A DNA stretch of 7,319 nt, from the NCBI GenBank assembly GCA_030612305.1, contig JAUWOG010000113.1, positions 1 to 7,319 on the forward strand, read 5' to 3'. The notes under the pieces were generated by a model. It saw only the letters and a list, made by a program, of their open reading frames with translations, did no database searches and was not told the origin of the DNA. The DNA is from Armatimonadota bacterium (GTDB lineage: Bacteria; Armatimonadota; Zipacnadia; Zipacnadales; UBA11051). Below, piece by piece: positions 5,499-7,319 of this stretch. The position numbers were made by a program, and so were the translations under genes. The first letter of the stretch is position 1, and every line of letters starts with the position of its first letter.

Positions 5499-5508
5499 GC
5501 GTCGAAGG

Positions 5509-5527
5509 GCGGAAGCTCTGCTTCCGC
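5509..5527. repeat. Perfect 8-bp hairpin
   Basis: GCGGAAGC (5509-5516), loop TCT, GCTTCCGC (5520-5527). It is followed by AAGGAGG and not by a T-run, so it is more likely part of an intergenic repeat or an mRNA stem than an intrinsic terminator. Confidence 0.6.
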
Positions 5528-5637
5528 AAGGAGGCCGGCCCATTCCCCCGTCATTCCCCACAAAGAAGGTCTCCTCCGCCTCCCCGTTGAACACTCGCAC
5601 CAGTGCATCAGCAGCAGCTCAGGAGAAGGTGAAAACG

Positions 5638-6930
5638 ATGACCACCAACGCCGCGCAACTCGCCCTCAAGGGCGGACCGAAAGCAGTCACCGCCGACAGC
5701 TCGGAGCAGTGGAAGCGCCCCGTGGACAAGGAGATGGCGCTCATTGCGGGCCTCCTGGAAACCGGCGCCATATCCGGCTCGGGACCCGGCTCAGGCCTCC
5801 CCTACGAATTCGAGACCCAGTTCAAGGACTACATCGGCGCCGAATACTGTCTCCTTACCGACCATGGCTCGACTGCTCTTGCCGCCGGCTTCTACGCCGC
5901 CGGTGTCGGGCCCGGTGACGAGATCATCACTCCCGCCATCGGCTATCTCGGCACCTATGGCGGCGCGCTCTTCCTGGGTGCCAGGCCGGTCTTCTGCGAG
6001 CCCGACCCGAAGACACTGCTCGCCGATCCCGCCGACATCGAGAAGCGCATCACTCCCCGCACCAAAGCCATCTGCCCGATTCATGCCTGCGGCAACGTCT
6101 GCGACATGGACGCCCTGCTGGCAATCGGCGAGAAGCACGACATCGCCATCGTCGAGGATGGCGCCCACATCCACGGTGCCGAATGGGACGGCAAAAAGAT
6201 CGGCAGCTTCGGCGACGTCTGCTGCTACAGCCTCCAGGGCGCCGGCACCGGTGGCAAGCCTGTCTGCGGCGGCGAAGGCGGCATAGTGACCACTAGCAAT
6301 CGCCTCTACTACGAGCGCATGCTTGCCTTCGCACATCTCCACCGCAGCGGCGTCGCCGGCGAGTTCACCATCTACCCCTACACGCTCCTCGATAGCCAGG
6401 CGCTCGGCCAGAAGCTCCGCGCACACCCGCTCGCCATGGCCGTCGCCAAGGTCTCACTCGACTCACTCGACTACCGCATCGAGAACAACAACGCCTTCCG
6501 CGAGCAGGTCTTCGCACAGGTAGGAAAGATACCCGGCCTCCAGCCGGAAGCCACGTTCCCGAAGGCGAAGCGCATCAGCCTCTACGGCGGGTTCCAGATT
6601 ATCTATCATCCGGAGGCCTTTGACGGGCTACCGTGCACCACGTTTGTCGAAGCGCTGGTGGCCGAGGGCGTGCGTGCGCATGTGTGGGGCTGGCCTCTGG
6701 CGCATCTCCGCAAGATCTACACTGAGGGCTTCGATCTCTGGGGCGAAGGCCGCGGCCCCCTGAGCGGCGATTTCAAACTGTACAAGGCGGGCGACTATCC
6801 GATCGCCGAAGCGACGATGGGGCAAGCCATCACCATCCCCTCCTACATCGAGCCGCGAGACGACTTCGTCACCCAGATGATCGCCGGCTTTCAGAAAGTG
6901 GCGGAGAATTACAGACAGCTTATTGACTGA
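5638..6930 (+). CDS. DegT/DnrJ/EryC1/StrS-family PLP aminotransferase
   Basis: A 430-residue fold-type I PLP enzyme of the sugar aminotransferase family, which transfers an amino group to a keto-sugar or keto-cyclitol. Seen: LALKGGPKAV opening, GSTAL (77-81) for phosphate binding, VGPGDEIITP (90-99), Asp174 in VEDGAH contacting the PLP ring, HGAEWDGKKIGSFGDV (179-194), Ser198 (YSLQ), and Lys207 as the likely Schiff-base lysine, four residues before GEGG. The loop before Lys207 (GAGTGG) is about four residues longer than usual for the family. The start at 5638 is supported by AGGAGAAGGTG upstream and by the family-typical N-terminus; the open frame before it is not needed. It sits downstream of the epimerase in the same direction. 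Whether it makes an amino sugar or has been recruited for catabolism cannot be told. No NDP-sugar genes are visible. Confidence 0.9.
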   Translation: MTTNAAQLALKGGPKAVTADSSEQWKRPVDKEMALIAGLLETGAISGSGPGSGLPYEFETQFKDYIGAEYCLLTDHGSTALAAGFYAAGVGPGDEIITPAIGYLGTYGGALFLGARPVFCEPDPKTLLADPADIEKRITPRTKAICPIHACGNVCDMDALLAIGEKHDIAIVEDGAHIHGAEWDGKKIGSFGDVCCYSLQGAGTGGKPVCGGEGGIVTTSNRLYYERMLAFAHLHRSGVAGEFTIYPYTLLDSQALGQKLRAHPLAMAVAKVSLDSLDYRIENNNAFREQVFAQVGKIPGLQPEATFPKAKRISLYGGFQIIYHPEAFDGLPCTTFVEALVAEGVRAHVWGWPLAHLRKIYTEGFDLWGEGRGPLSGDFKLYKAGDYPIAEATMGQAITIPSYIEPRDDFVTQMIAGFQKVAENYRQLID

Positions 6931-6958
6931 CCCCCCACCACCTGTGTGCTGTTGCCAT

Positions 6959-6978
6959 CATGCCGCAATGGAGGGGCC
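6959..6978 (+). repeat. Short dispersed repeat CATGCCGYAATGGAGGGGCC, copy 2
   Basis: Matches 5479-5498 with one mismatch and lies 28 bases after the aminotransferase stop. Confidence 0.6.
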
Positions 6979-7030
6979 TGTCGCCGCATTGTGACCGCCC
7001 CGCGGGCACGATGCCAGGCTGGCCCAGTCA

Positions 7031-7080
7031 TGTCATCTTGAGTTCGGTGGAGTCTGCGAAGGAAACTCCGTGCAGAATCT
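7031..7080. repeat. GTCATCTTGAG...GAATCT-type dispersed repeat
   Basis: TGTCATCTTGAG (7031-7042) and AGAATCTTCGC near 7075 have the form of a widespread intergenic bacterial repeat (TGTCATyCTGAG...GAAGAATCT) recalled from many environmental genomes. Between them GGAGT (7049-7053) pairs with ACTCC (7065-7069), and TCTGC pairs with GCAGA. Only one copy is in the window, so repeat status rests on memory. Confidence 0.45.
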
Positions 7081-7123
7081 TCGCTTCCGCCCAGCTTCCA
7101 GCCCGCCTCGCATCCGGCCCCGG

Positions 7124-7152
7124 TTGCCATCCGCAGACCCCTGTAGTACAAT
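7124..7152 (+). promoter_or_regulatory. Sigma70-type promoter for the lipoprotein gene
   Basis: TTGCCA (7124-7129) and TACAAT (7147-7152) each match the consensus at five of six bases and are separated by an ideal 17 bp. Transcription would start near 7159, giving a leader of about 65 bases with GGGAGG (7210-7215) nine bases before the ATG. This is the clearest promoter in the window and marks a transcription unit separate from the aminotransferase. Confidence 0.6.
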
Positions 7153-7224
7153 CCTCATGATAGCAGACGCCGCCCAGAAAATGCGCACAGACGACATCCG
7201 CCTCACGTCGGGAGGAACGACAAC

Positions 7225-7319
7225 ATGAACAGATCACTGGTGATGTTGGCATTGGCAGCACTGCTGCTCGTATCGTTTGCGTCCCTGGTGGGATGCGCGA
7301 AAAAGCCGGCCGACAGCGG
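7225..7319 (+). CDS. Lipoprotein N-terminus, cut by window edge; possibly a sugar-binding protein
   Basis: Only 31 residues are visible. They form a lipoprotein signal peptide: short basic start (MNR), hydrophobic core (LVMLALAALLLVSFASL), and the lipobox LVGC with the lipidated Cys24, followed by AKKPADS. The mature protein would be exported and anchored by lipid at its N-terminus. Downstream of sugar-metabolism genes, a substrate-binding lipoprotein of an ABC sugar importer is the natural guess, but nothing of the mature domain is in the window. ATG 7225 follows GGGAGG at nine bases and its own sigma70-type promoter. Confidence 0.8.
   Translation, partial: MNRSLVMLALAALLLVSFASLVGCAKKPADS

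Larger units (their letters stand above)
5408..5637. other. Intergenic spacer with short repeats
   Basis: The 230 bp between epimerase and aminotransferase contain a dispersed 20-mer (5479-5498) and a perfect hairpin (5509-5527). The frame upstream of the aminotransferase stays open through this region, but it has no ribosome site and no recognisable protein, so I do not call it coding. AGGAGAAGGTG at 5621-5631 is the aminotransferase ribosome site. Confidence 0.6.
6931..7224. other. Intergenic region with dispersed repeats and a promoter
   Basis: The 294 bp after the aminotransferase hold the second CATGCCGYAATGGAGGGGCC copy, a GTCATCTTGAG-type repeat, an AGCTTCCAGCCCG fragment (7093-7105) shared with the repeats at 635 and 3481, and the lipoprotein promoter. 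No T-tract terminator is visible after the aminotransferase. Confidence 0.6.

Noticed and set aside
5335..5637. Open frame continuous with and upstream of the aminotransferase
   Set aside because: It overlaps the end of the epimerase out of frame, has no ribosome site, gives an arginine- and proline-rich translation unlike any family, and the family N-terminus begins at 5638.
6931..7020. Terminator hairpin after the aminotransferase (CAATG/CATTG)
   Set aside because: The stem is only five bases with a long loop and no T-run.

Overview
This is a GC-rich bacterial stretch with Shine-Dalgarno-led genes, compact divergent operons and a lipoprotein signal peptide. It reads as a carbohydrate-use locus. 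The intergenic DNA is full of short hairpin repeats of the GGGTGGC...GCCCG type and the GTCATCTTGAG type. From memory I associate these with Planctomycetota, Armatimonadota and similar environmental phyla, but the phylum cannot be fixed from this window.

Layout. On the minus strand, read right to left, are a class II aldolase (4360-3596), a hairpin-rich spacer of 309 bp, and a 584-residue SorE-like zinc alcohol dehydrogenase (3286-1532). These are followed by a compact toxin-antitoxin cassette hicB-hicA-hicB (1495-669), a leftover copy of the dehydrogenase 3' end (about 617-510), and an SrlD/SorD-like short-chain dehydrogenase (506 to beyond the left edge). Diverging from the aldolase across 240 bp, on the plus strand, are a ketose 3-epimerase-like TIM barrel (4601-5407), a DegT/DnrJ/EryC1-family aminotransferase (5638-6930), and a new transcription unit with a good sigma70-type promoter (7124-7152). 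That unit begins with a lipoprotein (7225 to beyond the right edge).

How the genes may work together (inference). A SorE-like medium-chain dehydrogenase next to a SorD/SrlD-like short-chain dehydrogenase recalls the L-sorbose route, in which sorbose 1-phosphate is reduced to glucitol 6-phosphate and then oxidised to fructose 6-phosphate. The 3-epimerase would interconvert ketoses, and the class II aldolase would cleave a ketose phosphate. The lipoprotein could be the binding protein of a sugar importer. No kinase, transporter or regulator is visible, so the substrate is open.

Most notable points. (1) The hicBAB cassette is bracketed by a 71-bp perfect direct repeat made from the 3' end of the dehydrogenase gene, as if it had been inserted between two genes that were once adjacent. 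(2) The second antitoxin is followed by what looks like the first codons of a lost second hicA. (3) The dehydrogenase appears to carry two tandem Rossmann domains, the first with a degenerate nucleotide-binding loop.
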